From Owenia fusiformis (Eukaryota > Annelida > Polychaeta > Sabellida > Oweniidae): 64,000 nucleotides of DNA. A program made the translations under genes and the position numbers. The notes beneath the pieces are model-generated. The model ran no database searches, was not told where the DNA came from, and was given only the letters and a program-made list of their open reading frames with translations. Position 1 is the first letter of the stretch. Every line of letters starts with the position of its first letter. Of this stretch, positions 9,027-20,459 are shown one piece after another. The stretch covers positions 33,562,866 through 33,626,865 of the forward strand of contig CAIIXF020000001.1 in NCBI GenBank assembly GCA_903813345.2, given 5' to 3'.

Positions 9027-10114
9027 TAGTATAGTAGGAACAAGGGGTTCCCATGCACCCATAAGGTGTGAATAAGTTACATACATTTTTGTAATCCCTA
9101 AGGTGTCTATTTAATGAATTCATTTGTTAACATTGCCAACTAATGTCCCATAGTACTTTTATGGCGGCATTCAGTTACCATGGTTACGCATCTTTAGACA
9201 TCTTACCTTGGTATCTTAAATCATTTGTAGCTCTGTCATTATTTGGTCTATAGAAATGATATTGGTACCAAATTGAACCTCGTTAAATTTCCAATAAATT
9301 TCTGATATTCAGTTATGCAAATTAGCTAATTTGCATTAATTGTGACGTCATCAATCCATTTTTGGTTCAGAATATCCTAGTATAGCAACATATCTATTAG
9401 AACTGAGGCCGTATGACAGAATGTGTGCATAGTTTTGTCCCTTATTTGATGAGTGGAAGATATAAGCAACATTAAAGAGACAACAAATCTTCAAAATTGG
9501 ATCAGAATTAACAAAATTATCCAGCTTTGGAGGCAGCTCCTGTGAACGTCATTGTTTGACAATTATAAAAAGAATATTAAATTAACAAAAAAAGTAACAA
9601 CCATAGTTGTTTCAATCTTATTGAGTAAAAATGTGCATGTATTGAACTGAACTAATAAGTATGTGGAAAGGTTACATGCATTTTGACTATCATTCACAGG
9701 GGTCAAAACGGTTATCTCGACCCTGTATATTAAAGATCCAATCTTATAATTTACCATGCACTTTCAATGATTCATATAAATAGTATACATATAGTCTGCT
9801 TTTCATCATATTCTTCATATTCTTGATTCTTAAAGCATCTGAAGTATAAAGCATAATTAAAAGTGAAGATGATTCATCATATGGTTTATGTAATATTTCT
9901 AACATTTCAGATGCTATTATCACTTGATAATGAGGTTTTTACATTTCACGTTCTTAATGAGTTAAAAGAAAGTTATTCTCCCTTTGCTTTAGAGATAAAT
10001 AGTCACATGAATTTGTTTAAAAAAATTATAACTTAATTTAACCCCCTCCTGACAGCCCCCATATTTGAAGATTTTGGTGAAACCTGGCAAAATACATTAA
10101 TAATTAGGTTCCAG

Positions 10115-11625
10115 AAGCCCCCAGAAGCTATATGATGGCCCCCAGTGGCTCCAAGAATCTATAAAGGGGCCCCAAGTGGCCCCCAGAAGGTAAACGATGG
10201 CCCCCAGAAGCTATACAAGGGCCCACAGAAACTATACTGTGGTCTCCAGAAGCTATATGGTGACCCCCAGTGGCCCTCAGAAGCTATATGATGGCCCCCA
10301 GAAGCTAATTAGTGGCCCCCAGGAGCTATACGGTGGCACCCAGAAGCTATACAGGGAACCCCAGTGGCCTCAAGAAGCTATACGATGGCCCCCAGAAGCT
10401 ATACAGCAGCCCCCAGAAGCTACAAGATGGCCCCCAGAATCTATATGATGGCCCCCAATGGCTTCCAGAAGCTATACAGGGCCCCCAGTAGCCCCTAGAA
10501 GCTATACGGTGGCCCCCAAAGCTATATGGTGGCCCATTGGGGGACACTGTATAGCTTCTGGAGGCCATCGTATAGCTTATGGGGGCTACCGTATAGTTTC
10601 TGCGGGCCCTTGCATAGCTTCTGGGAGCCACTGGGGGCCCCTGTATATCTTCTGGGGGCTACAGTATAGTTTCTGCAGGCCCTTGCATAGCTTCTGGGGG
10701 CCATTGTATAGCTTCTGGGGGCCACTGGGGGCCCCTGTATAGCTTTTGGGGGCTACAGTACAGTTTCTGCAGGCCCTTGCATAGCTTCTGGGGGCCATCG
10801 TATAGCTTCTGGGAGCCACTGTGGGCCCCTTTTAGCTTCTGGGGGCCACTATATAGCTTTCGGGGCCACTGGGGGCCACCGTATAGTTTCTAGGGGCTAC
10901 TTGGGGGGGGCCCTTTATAGCTTCTGGGAGCCATTGTGTAGCTTCTGGGAACCACCATATAGCTCCTGAGGGTCACTATTTAGCTTCTTAGGGCCATCAT
11001 ATAGCCTATGAGGGCCACTGGGGGCCACCGTATAGCTTCTAGGGGCTACTGGGGCCCTTCACATCTTCTGGGAGCCATTGGGGGCCATCATATAGATTCT
11101 GGGGGCCATCATGTAGCTTTTTGGGGCTCCTGTATAGCTCCTGGGGGCCTTCGTTTAGCCTCTTGGGGCCACTGGGGTCCGCTGTATAGCTTCTGGGAGC
11201 CACCATATAGCTCCTTGGAGCCACTAATTAGCTTCTGGAGGCCATCATATAGCTTCCGAGGGCCACTGGGGGCCACCATATAGCTTCTGGAGACCATAGT
11301 ATAGTTTCTGGGGGCCCTTGTATAGCTTCTGGGGGCCATCGTATAGCTTCTGGGGGCCCCCATATAGCTTCTGGGGGCCACCGTATAGCTTTTTGGGGCC
11401 ACTGGGGGCCCCTGTATAGCTTCTGGGCGCCACCGTATAGCTCCTGGGGGCCACAGGGTTTCCTGTATAGCTTCTGGGAGCCACCGTATATCTCCTGGGG
11501 GCCACTATTCAGCTTCTGGGGGCCAACATATAGCTTCTGGGGAGCACAGTATAGCTTCTGGGGGCCCCTGTATAGATTCTTGGGGCTACTGGGGGCCATC
11601 ATATAGCTTCTGGGGGCTTCTGGAA
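10115..11625. repeat. ~21-bp minisatellite that reverses orientation at its centre
   Basis: Dozens of copies of a unit like CCCCCAGAAGCTATACGGTGG run on + from about 10115 to 10540. The unit then switches to its reverse complement (TATAGCTTCTGGGGGCC) from about 10545 to 11625. All the Pro/Gln/Tyr-rich ORFs of 61-124 codons at 10.2-11.6 kb are frames through this repeat. The strand switch coincides with the symmetry centre of the foldback element. Confidence 0.9.
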
Positions 11626-12179
11626 CCTAATAATTAATGTATTTTGCCAGGTTTCACCAAAATCTTCAAATATGGGGCTGTCAGGGGGGGGGGGTTAAAT
11701 TAATTAAGTTATAATTTTTCTAAACAAATTCATGCAACTATTTATCTCTTAAGCAAAGGGAGAATAACTTCCTTTTAACTCATTAAGAATGTGAAATGTA
11801 AAAACCTCATTATCAAGTGATGTTACCATAGCATCTGAAATGTTAGAAATATTACATAAACCATATGATGAAGCATTTTCACTTCTAATCATGCTATATA
11901 CTTCAGATGCTTTAAGAATCAAGAATATGAAAAATATGATGAAAAGCAGACTATATGTTTACTATTTATATGAATCAGTGAAAGTGCATGGTAAATTATA
12001 AGATTGGATCTTTAATATACAGGGTCGAGATAACCGTTTTGACCCCTGTGAATGATAGTCAAAATGCATGTAACCTTTCCACATACTTATTAGTTCAGTT
12101 CAATACATGCACATTTTTACTCAATAAGATTGAAACAACTATGGTTGTTACTTTTTTTGTTAATTTAATATTCTTTTTA

Positions 12180-12910
12180 TAATTGTCAAACAATGACGTT
12201 CACAGTAGCTGCCTCCAAAGCTGGATAATTTTGTTAATTCTGATCCAATTTTGAAGATTTGTTGTCTCTTTAATGTTGCTTATATCTTCCACTCATCAAA
12301 TAAGGGACAAAACTATGCACACATTCTGTCATACGGCCTCAGTTCTAATAGATATGTTGCTATACTAGGATATTCTGAACCAAGAATGGATTGATGACGT
12401 CACAATTAATGCAAATTAGCTAATTTGCATAACTGAATATTGTAACCATATAGTAAATTTAATAAGGTTTAATCAGATACCAATATCATCTCTATAGACC
12501 AAATAATGGCGAAGCTACATTGATTCAAGACTCCAAGGTAAGACGTATGTATATTATTGTCAAATAATGACATTCACGATAGCTGCCTCGAAAGTTACAT
12601 AACCTTCGTAATACTGATTCAATTTTGAATCTGTTTTCACTTTTATGTTGCTTATACCTTCTACTAATAGAATAAAGGACAAAACCTTTCAGAAATTTTG
12701 CCATACGGCCTCAGTTCTAATAGATACGTTGCTATAGTTGGAAATTCTGAACCAAAAATAGATTGATGACGTCATAATTTATGCAAATTAGATAATTTGC
12801 ATAATTGAATATCATAAATTTATTGGAAATTTAATGAGGTTTAATTTGGTACCAATATTATTTCTATAGACCAAATAATGACAGAGCTACAATGATTTAA
12901 GATACCAAGG
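12180..12910. repeat. ~365-bp tandem duplication in the right foldback arm
   Basis: 12180-12545 and 12546-12910 are two diverged copies. Both contain the blocks TACGGCCTCAGTTCTAATAG, TTGATGACGTCA and AATTTGCATAA. The left arm has one copy, so the duplication arose after, or escaped, arm homogenisation. Confidence 0.75.
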
Positions 12911-13089
12911 TAAGATGTCTAAAGATGCGTAACCATGGTAACTGAATGCTGCCATAAAAGTACTATGGGACATTAGTTGGCAATGTTAACAAATGGATTC
13001 ATTAAATAGACACCCTAGGGATTACAAAAATGTATGTAACTTATTCACACCTTATGGGTGCATGGGAACCCCTTGTTCCTACTATACTA

Positions 13090-13485
13090 CATGGATCGTT
13101 TATTGAGATCTTACCCCAATCTCATGATTTTTTTGTCTGGATTAAATTAAACTCAAATGCTTACACTATCACACAAGACATCTTTATTTGTTTTGTTTAC
13201 TTACCATTTAAAGGTTCAGCATTTGATAATATTTTAGGAACAAGTAATTTAGATATTCTTGAAAATTCTATTGCTCATTACCAGAGTCTTGGTAAGACAA
13301 TGATGTGTGGAGATTCAATGCTCGCACAGCGGAACTAACAGATTGTCATATGAATATTTTTGGTTCCAATGGGCAATTACCTGTAACAGAACATGTACAA
13401 GAGGCTGAAATCAATGTAAATATACCAAAAAGGGTGTCTATGGATAAGAATGTACATAACTGCTATAAATCAAACTCATGGTCAT
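13090..13485 (+). pseudogene. LINE ORF2, second part: APE endonuclease core
   Basis: It resumes the endonuclease with SFIEIL and DIFICFVYLPF, then the catalytic GDFNA motif. That motif is split by a 1-bp deletion, so GDS ends one frame and FNARTAELTD begins the other. The frame then continues through SMDKNVHN to the next insertion, which starts after ATGGTCAT at 13478-13485. Confidence 0.75.
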
Positions 13486-14396
13486 GGGTTTTCGTAAAAC
13501 ACCGACCGCTGACCACCGACCACCGACCAGTCACTCTCCACAGTTGGGTACATAAGTTCGGTGGTCGGCTGACGGTCTTTTACATAAGGATGAAAAAATG
13601 CAAAATTAGAAGTAAAACTAAAACTGGGAATCCAATGACTATAAACGTATGATTATCATTTCAAATCACGATGAAAATGTTACATCGTCGTGGTGTGTAA
13701 TGTCATATTTTTAAGTGATGTTTCAGTTGTTAGAAGACCAATTTCATCCTGGTTAGTCATTTTGGAAAAAAACGCACGTAACATTGCATTAAGTTCATTC
13801 TTCATTCATATGAAACGCAATAACAAAAACATACAAACATCGTCGATGTTGACGTCATAACGTTATGTTTGATTTCTCAGTTGTTAAACGTCAACTGGTA
13901 AAAACTACATTTGATATGACAAAAAAAGCTGTCTAATGGTGTACTGAAATGGTAAGTCACTTTTAATCCCGATAAGAGAACGCATGTAACATTATATCGT
14001 GTTCAGTAGTCAGTAGGCTATGACGATAACAAATCATTTTTGTTTCGAAATTGTTAAATTTCAGTAAAAAATTAGGACAGATTCCCGTAGAAATGATAGG
14101 TTGGTTAATGATAGGTTAGGACCTAAGGCAGGACAATTAATCGAGAGGAGACGGTCATGACCAATTTGTTTGCTTGCCATTCGTTGCAAGGTACAAAATC
14201 GGTAAAAAAACGTTGCCTAGTCCAACGATTGACATTCAAAATCAAATTATTAATATTCTAAGGCTACAAATATGTTCTGTCTTTTACATGATATGGTCGG
14301 TCTTTTACACATTTTCTTCAAACCCTGTTTTGAGGCTACCAGTGGAAAACACCGACCGGTCGGTGGTCGGTGGGGTCGGTCTTTTCCGAAAACCCC
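13486..14396. mobile_element. Non-autonomous TIR element with 8-bp TSD (hAT-like), GGGTTTTCG ends
   Basis: A 911-bp insertion flanked by ATGGTCAT (13478-13485 and 14397-14404). The ends are GGGTTTTCG and CGAAAACCCC, followed inward by clusters of ACCGACC/GGTCGGT repeats that could pair. An 8-bp duplication is the hAT hallmark. No transposase was seen, and the ORFs at 13305-13652 and 14174-14494 merely cross its borders. Confidence 0.75.
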
Positions 14397-14435
14397 ATGG
14401 TCATGAACTTCTTACTTTATGTAAGTCTTCCAGAG
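14397..14435 (+). pseudogene. LINE ORF2, third part (short remnant)
   Basis: Only about 39 bp of LINE lies between two insertions. It encodes HELLTLCKSSR, the linker region of the endonuclease that normally precedes the QILNGR stretch found at 16355 after the next insertion. Confidence 0.65.
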
Positions 14436-16340
14436 CTGTCAAGTGTCCCGCGAATGGCAGGATTATCCCGCGAATTCGATCAAAATTAGGCTAATTCGCG
14501 TGTCCCGCAATGTCCCGCGAAGTCCCGCAAATGTGGCTTTCGACCTCCGCGAATTTCCGAAATTGTTGCAATCCCCTATATGGTGATTATCTTTTCTTAT
14601 ATAAGAAGCTAAGTTCTTGCACTTTTGAGGAGTAAAGTTTACCTAATTTCAAGTACCTAGCATGCTGTTGTTTGGTATCAAAATAAAGAGGAAGGGTTCA
14701 ACTTTCATTTTAATTACGACAATAGGGATGTAGGTCACAAATAGTTCCAACGTTGGCCTTTTTACTATCCGTGTGGCCTTCATCTCAGAACTGAGCAAAT
14801 GTTAGCAAACGCGAGTTACAATAAATGGACGCTGATATCTAGAAAGGGTTTGTAGAAAAAACCGGGTACCGGGTAGTAAATCCTCCATGCTGGGTTCAAA
14901 CTTGGTACCCGGTACCCAGTCAAAAAACGGGTACCCAAAAAATGAAAAATACGAATATACGAGTATAACATTATTAGATTATCAGAAAACGTGTAAGATT
15001 TGTTTTGAATTAACAAAAATGTATGTAACATCCTTCAAAATTGAGCTAGAAGCTTCAAATAAAAAGCATATTTTAAGGCTCTTTTCTTCCTCTATAGCCA
15101 TGACCATATTTTCATTGGTTATGTTCACGTACCAACATACGAACTCATTGAAAATAGAGTAAAATTGATTTGTCTTGTTATTCAAATCGTCTTACAATGT
15201 CATTGGCGTAGCCAGGAGAGGGTGTGATGGTGCGATCGCACCCCCTCCCCCTTCATTACCAATGGAAATATGACCATGATGATAGAGGAAGAAAAGAGGC
15301 TTAAAATGCTTTTTATTTGAAGCTTCTAGCTCAATTTTGAAGGAAGTTACATTTTTGTAAATTCAAAACAAATCTTACACGTTTTCTAATGATCTAATTA
15401 TGTTGTATATTCGTATATTTCGTTTTTTGGGTACCCGGTTTTTCAACCGGGTACCAAGTTTGTCTACGTAAATTTTATTTATATTATTAATTGCATTACA
15501 TTTACATGTACATATTTATATTTACATTTACATGTACATAAATAAGAATGAAGGAATAAAAAAAAAAAAAAAAGTTTGAACCCAGCATGGAGGATTTACT
15601 ACCCGGTACCCGGTTTTTTCTACAAACCCTATCTAGAAAAGTAACCTCATTCCCTATAATTTGATGTAGATTAATCGAACCCCTATATCATGGGCTCTCA
15701 ATTGAAAGCCCATGCCTACAGTATGGTAGTAGTTGGTCACGACGCCAGAAGCAGAGAAGTGCAAAGTATTGTTCCAAATTTTTGAATTTCGTGTTAGATT
15801 ACGATACTCACACCTCAAGCATGGTTTTTGTTTTTGATAAATTACAATAAAGTTTAATAATATTTCTATGCGTATTTTGTGAAATTATGTTGACGTTTAT
15901 TTAAGTTACAATGTAACGGTGCATTATATTTGATTAATCAGTATCTGAAAGTTTGATTCAAGTACTTTTACACGCTTTTACATTAGTCCAAATCACGCAA
16001 ATCCCTTGAATGTCCCGGGACATCCTGCAAATTTAGGTGGTTGTGCCGCGAAATCCCGCAAATTTAGGGCACTTTTTCTAGAAAATCTGTCCCTCTATGA
16101 AGTTTTTGCTGGTAAACCTGTTAACTGTCCCGCAATTAGGGTGTTTGTCCCTCGAATGGTCCCGCGAAATCCCGCGAATTTGATAAAAAAAAATTGGCCT
16201 ATAAGCGCAATCACGCAAATCCCTTAAATGTCTCGCGAAATCCCGCGAATTTAGTAGATGTCCCGCAAAATCCCGCGAATTTTGGGCACTGGGTCTAAAA
16301 AATCTGTCCCGCGAGAAAATCTTTGGGGGTTGACAGTACT
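14436..16340. mobile_element. CTGTCAA-ended insertion rich in TCCCGCGAAT motifs
   Basis: The left end is CTGTCAAGTGTCCCGC (14436) and the right end GGTTGACAG (to 16336). Both subterminal zones are packed with TCCCGCGAAT/TCCCGCAAAT variants. An imperfect target duplication GTCTTCCAGA/GTCTTCAGGA (14425-14434 and 16342-16351) is possible. The family resembles the CAGGCCTGTCAACT repeats at 1958-3314. It hosts the 786-bp element at 14845-15630. No transposase was recognised. Confidence 0.55.
14845..15630. mobile_element. Long-TIR element with 8-bp TSD nested inside the previous insertion
   Basis: The 786-bp element begins AGGGTTTGTAG and ends CTACAAACCCT, with ATCTAGAA on both sides (14837-14844 and 15631-15638). 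The arms of about 350 bp contain GGTACCCGG motifs and are near-complementary, so most of the element can fold back. Its centre carries a GCGTAGCCAGG...GTGCGATCGCACCCCC segment also found at 37685-37930 and about 40998. The 8-bp duplication suggests hAT. Confidence 0.8.
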
Positions 16341-16341
16341 G

Positions 16342-16990
16342 GTCTTCAGGAATGCAGATATTAAATGGTCGATTTCATCAAGATAAAGATATGGGCAAAT
16401 TTACATTTTATCCTTATTTACAAGATGACATTAATAACCCCTATCGTGGGAAATCAGTCGTTGATTATGTTATCTCACAACCAAGTTTACTTCCTTTTAT
16501 AAGTGATTTTAAAGTACATGATAAAAGAGTTGATTCAGATCACGCCCCATTGCATTTCATTTTTGATATTCAGAAAAATTCACCTACCGATGTTGAACAA
16601 GGTTCACCAAGCACATGCTTTCAAAAAATTCCATTTTCTTTTTTCAAATGGGACAGTGATAAAAAGATTGACTTCAAAGCTAAATTAACAGACAAAATTA
16701 GCAAAACTTTACTTGAAAATTTCTTTGTATTTTTAGGTGATTCATCTCAGAATTCAAATGACTTAACTGATGCAATCTTAGCCCCAATCAATTATGCAGC
16801 TGAAGAAACATTTAAAATTAAAAACTTGTCTAAACGAAAATCTAAATTTCCTGTTAACGGATGGTTTACGGATGAGTGTAAAGAATTTTGGAAGATGCTG
16901 CATGCCATTCCCGGAAATTCAACTCATGACATACCTATTTCTCCTCGTGTATTATTTTCAGCATTTAAAGTGTTTATTGTATGGTATATA
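16342..16990 (+). pseudogene. LINE ORF2, fourth part: end of the endonuclease and linker to the RT
   Basis: An open frame of ~213 codons (16352-16993) contains QILNGRFHQDKDMGKFT, GKSVVDYVISQP and the catalytic SDHAPL motif, followed by NGWFTDECKEFW of the linker. It is cut off by an insertion near 16990. The ATG at 16352 is internal to the original ORF and not a real start. Confidence 0.75.
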
Positions 16991-18013
16991 TAAATAATTG
17001 CTACTCCCGTTGAATTAAGTTCATCATAGCATAAGGAAATGAATTAGAATATAAAAATACAAATAATCGTTTGTTGTTCTTAATAAATCACACTTCAGTG
17101 AACGTGTTGTTTCAGTTTCGATCAATTGAACTCTATATTCATGAGCCTACGATGACGTCTACATAGGCACATTAGACTACATGAATATAGAGCTGGTTAC
17201 GTTCACTCCTGTAATTATGAATGAATAGTTGACGATGAATAGGCCCCCATGTTGAGTTCACTCAGAATACATTTTGAGTAGAGCTTATCACGCTCACTCC
17301 TGTAATTGTGAATAAATAGTTCACAATGTTTGGGCCCCCTGATTGTGTTCACTCGGAATACGTTTGAAGTAGGCTAGAACCAATTTGAATTTGAATCGTG
17401 TCTCCTCTATTCACCGTGACAGAGCTGCGATTCACGAGCGATTATTACAACACCTGAGTGAACACGCCCAATAATACCTCGCTTACATAAGGTCAGATTC
17501 ACACTGTATCGGGGCCTTGGCGATGGGAGTATTATGTGGATTTAATTTTTAACACAATACTAATCCCCGGCGCCCTTGTGATGAAACTGAGCTTATTTTG
17601 ATCACACAACAACTTCATGATCATGACAGAAATTTGAAAGTTCGCGTGGCTTGCGCAAATTATATATATATTGATATTATTATTATCATTTTTGTTTAAA
17701 TCACTTCCTTTTACTCAATTTAGAAATATGCTTGTTTTACAATATTTCGATTGATTGGTACAATTAGATTATTCTTTTGTATATCAGAAATACATTGCAC
17801 GTAGGCTTACTTCAGATCGCGCGTGCATTCTAGGTTCAAGGCCATTTTCTCTCTTTCCAAGGAGAATAAATATAACAAAATTCAGATGGGCATTTTTATA
17901 CTTCTTTATTCGTCCATTATAGTGAAGTCTTGGGGTTGTTACGTCTGTGGAGCATCTATATTGATTCGGGGGAGCACGTTTTATATAATTTCGATAGGAA
18001 AAGAAAATTGATA
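16990..18013. mobile_element. ~1-kb insertion of unknown type in LINE ORF2
   Basis: LINE coding stops around GTATGGTATATA (about 16980-16992) and resumes at TATACAGTGCAATAAACTC (about 18012). No inverted ends were recognised; TATA is a possible duplication. Inside are two ~92-bp tandem units (17189-17280 and 17281-17371, sharing CACTCCTGTAATT) and a hairpin, CTCTATATTCATG against CATGAATATAGAG, at about 17129-17191. No gene was found. Confidence 0.5.
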
Positions 18014-20146
18014 TACAGTGCAATAAACTCTTTAAAGATTTAGCTGTACCTCCGCAGATTGATTATTTTAATGAAAATTTCTTTGAAAAAATGCAAACAT
18101 TTATTCATGATTCTCAGAACATATCCTTAGATGAACCAATAGATTTATTAAGTGACATTATTATAAATGGTCCTATTCAAACCTCTGAAGTTTGTATGGC
18201 TTTAAAACGTATCAATTCTAATCGATCACCAGGTATAGATGGCATACCTTCAGATATTATCAAAATTCCGAAAGTCTTATTGTGCCCTTTACAGCACTCT
18301 TTAACGCCATCTTTGAAAAAGGGGAGTATCCAGATAAATGGAGCATTGGAATGCTTTCACCATTATTTAAGCAAGGAAGTCGATTCTCTCCTGATAATTA
18401 TAGAGGAATAAATGTGCTCGCAACTCTTGGAAATGTTTTTGACTCTGTTATTCAACATAGACTAGTTTTCAATGCAGAAATGAGCAACTCACAAGACCCT
18501 TTTCAAGGAGCTTATAAACATGACCGGCGAACTACGGATAACATCTTTATTTTAAGGTCTCTAATAAATAAATTCAATTGACAGAAGAAAACACTCTATA
18601 CATGCATGATTGATTTTAGAAAAGCTTTTGACTATATTGATAGAACAGTCCTCTTTTATAAACTATGCAAGTTTGGTATATTCCCAAAAACAAAAATGTT
18701 CAAAATTATTGAAAATATGCATGAAAAATCTAAATCTTGTCTTAAGCTGCAAGATGGTATATCATCATGCTTTAATACAGATATCGGTGTAATGAAGGAT
18801 GTGTATTGCGTACGTTCTTGTTCAATCACTTTATTGATGATCTGAGAAATAATCTGCCCTCAAACTCTGGAGTAAAACTTGAAAATACTTTTATAAACCA
18901 TCTTCTGTAGGCGGACGACCTTGTACTAATATCTAACTCAAGAAAAGGACTCCAAGAACAGCTTGATACACTATTTAAATATTGTACAGAATACCGTTTA
19001 ATTGTGAACACAGTTAAAACCAAAACTCTGGTTTTTAATTCAAAGAATAAAGACCATGAACCGTTTATGTTTAATTATCAAACAATTGAACATTTAGTCA
19101 ATGAATATAAATATCTTGGTTGTGTCTTAAGTCATAATAACAAGTTTGATAAAAATTCCAACCATTTGAAAGAACAAGCAAGAAAAGCCTATTTCAAGAT
19201 AAAACAACAATACAATAAATTTAATGATATCCTGGTTAGTATCACTTTGCATTTGTTCGATACACTTTTTCTGCCGATTCTAAATTATGGTTCTGAGATA
19301 TGGCTAGATCATAAACAAATGAAGACAATTGAAACAATCCATCTTAAGTTTTTAAAATCTGCTTTATGTGTAAAACCTCAGACATCAACACATGCCATTT
19401 ATGGTGATTTAGGCCGTTATCCATTGTATATAAAATTTGAAGTACAACTATTAAAATATTGGATTAGACTCCTGAGACTATGCCCAAGTAATATATTATC
19501 TGAAACATATAAATATGAGCTTGAGTTACACAATCTTGGGTTTCCCTCATGGGCATCCAAAGTTTTTAAAATACTTGAGAAATGTGACATGTTAGAATAC
19601 TGGGACAATCAGGAAATACCTGATGAGAAAATATTTTTAAAGGATGTAAATAGCACTTTGATGAGACAGTATCGTGCCGATTGGCAAAATGCTATTTTGT
19701 GTGCACCTATACTTAGAACATATTGTAAATATAAAACTAAATTTGAATGTGAATCATATTTAAAGTTGGACAATAGAAAGTATAGGCATTGTATTGCAAG
19801 ATTTAGACTAAGTTCACACCAGTTGCATATTGAGACTGGGAGGCATTGTAAACCTGCCCCTAAACCTCTAAATGAGAGAAAATGTTCAACATGTAATTCT
19901 ATTGAAGATGAAGAACACTTTCTCATAAGATGTAAAAAATATGTAACTCATAGAGAATGTTTGTTTTCGAAATTAAAAAAAATTATTCCAAGTTTTGATT
20001 GTGATGACCCAGATATTTTTAAAAGGTTAATGGCTACTGAACACTTGTTCAATTACACATTGGAAAATTTATATATCATGGATTCAAAATTTAAGTGTAT
20101 ATGTTTAATAGTGTGCATCACACTGTATAATAATTATTATTTGTAG
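18014..20146 (+). pseudogene. LINE ORF2, fifth part: reverse transcriptase and C-terminus
   Basis: RT motifs in order are NRSPGIDGIPSDI, LSPLFKQGSRFSPDNYRGI, QGAYKHDRRTTDNIF, IDFRKAFDYIDR (catalytic Asp), then the A-D-D active site near 18911 preceded by an in-frame stop (L-stop-ADD). Next comes VNEYKYLGCVLS. Frameshifts occur near 18282, 18580 and 18800. The last 380 codons (19004-20146) are open and end with the cysteine/histidine cluster CSTCNSIEDEEHFLIRC. The LINE probably ends near 20150, just before a GTAGTAGTAG stretch. Confidence 0.8.
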
Positions 20147-20193
20147 TTAGAATAGTTGTAGTAGTAGTTTGTAGTGTTTTAGTGACTAATGTA

Positions 20194-20283
20194 TCATGGT
20201 CAGAAACCATCAAATGCAACGATATCATGGTCGAGAGCTTTGACCATCATTATGACATTACATTTGATGGGTTCTGACCATGA
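20194..20283. repeat. Imperfect hairpin of ~23-bp arms
   Basis: TCATGGTCAGAAACCATC... (20194-20216) pairs with its near-complement at 20261-20283 around a ~44-nt loop. The following 200 bp is rich in ACCATGGT/CATGGTA palindromes (20370-20460). Function unknown. Confidence 0.55.
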
Positions 20284-20459
20284 AATACTGCAATACAGCA
20301 GTATTTTTTCAATGGAAAACTCCATTCTAAAAAAGCGCTGTTACCATGAAATGCAATGATGCTGTTTAACGATTACGATCGGCCATGGTATCACCATGGT
20401 ATTTCATTGCATTTCATGGCAATAGACCATGTTCATACCATGGTATACCATGACACGTT

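Larger units (their letters stand above)
9027..13089. mobile_element. Giant foldback element with a minisatellite core, inserted in the LINE
   Basis: The ends are inverted copies starting TAGTATAGTAGGAACAAGGG, flanked by a 3-bp duplication CAT (9024-9026 and 13090-13092). A 4-bp ACAT reading with one base of end asymmetry is also possible. The left arm is about 1.09 kb and the right about 1.46 kb, the difference being a tandem duplication in the right arm. Arm identity is high enough that the same 64-codon spurious ORF appears at 9563-9757 (-) and 11988-12182 (+). The core is an inverted ~21-bp minisatellite. No transposase is present. The superfamily is not clear from the ends. Confidence 0.85.
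7489..20150 (+). mobile_element. Full-length but decayed APE-type LINE with SGNH ORF1, disrupted by nested insertions
   Basis: LINE segments at 7489-9026, 13090-13485, 14397-14435, about 16342-16990 and about 18014-20150 add up to roughly 4.8 kb in a single order: 5' UTR, SGNH-hydrolase ORF1, APE endonuclease, reverse transcriptase, C-terminal zinc cluster. At the first junction the two sides rejoin in frame once the insert and one CAT are removed. Several 1-bp indels and stop codons in ORF2 show that it is dead. The domain set fits the CR1/L2/Jockey group; the exact clade is not resolved. Confidence 0.85.

Noticed and set aside
10197-11602. Several overlapping Pro/Gln/Tyr-rich ORFs of 61-124 codons resembling structural repeat proteins
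   Set aside because: They occur in multiple frames on both strands through a 21-bp minisatellite inside a foldback element; the repeat explains them.
9563-12182. Conserved 64-codon ORF present twice (9563-9757 - and 11988-12182 +)
   Set aside because: The two copies are the same chance ORF in the two arms of one inverted repeat.
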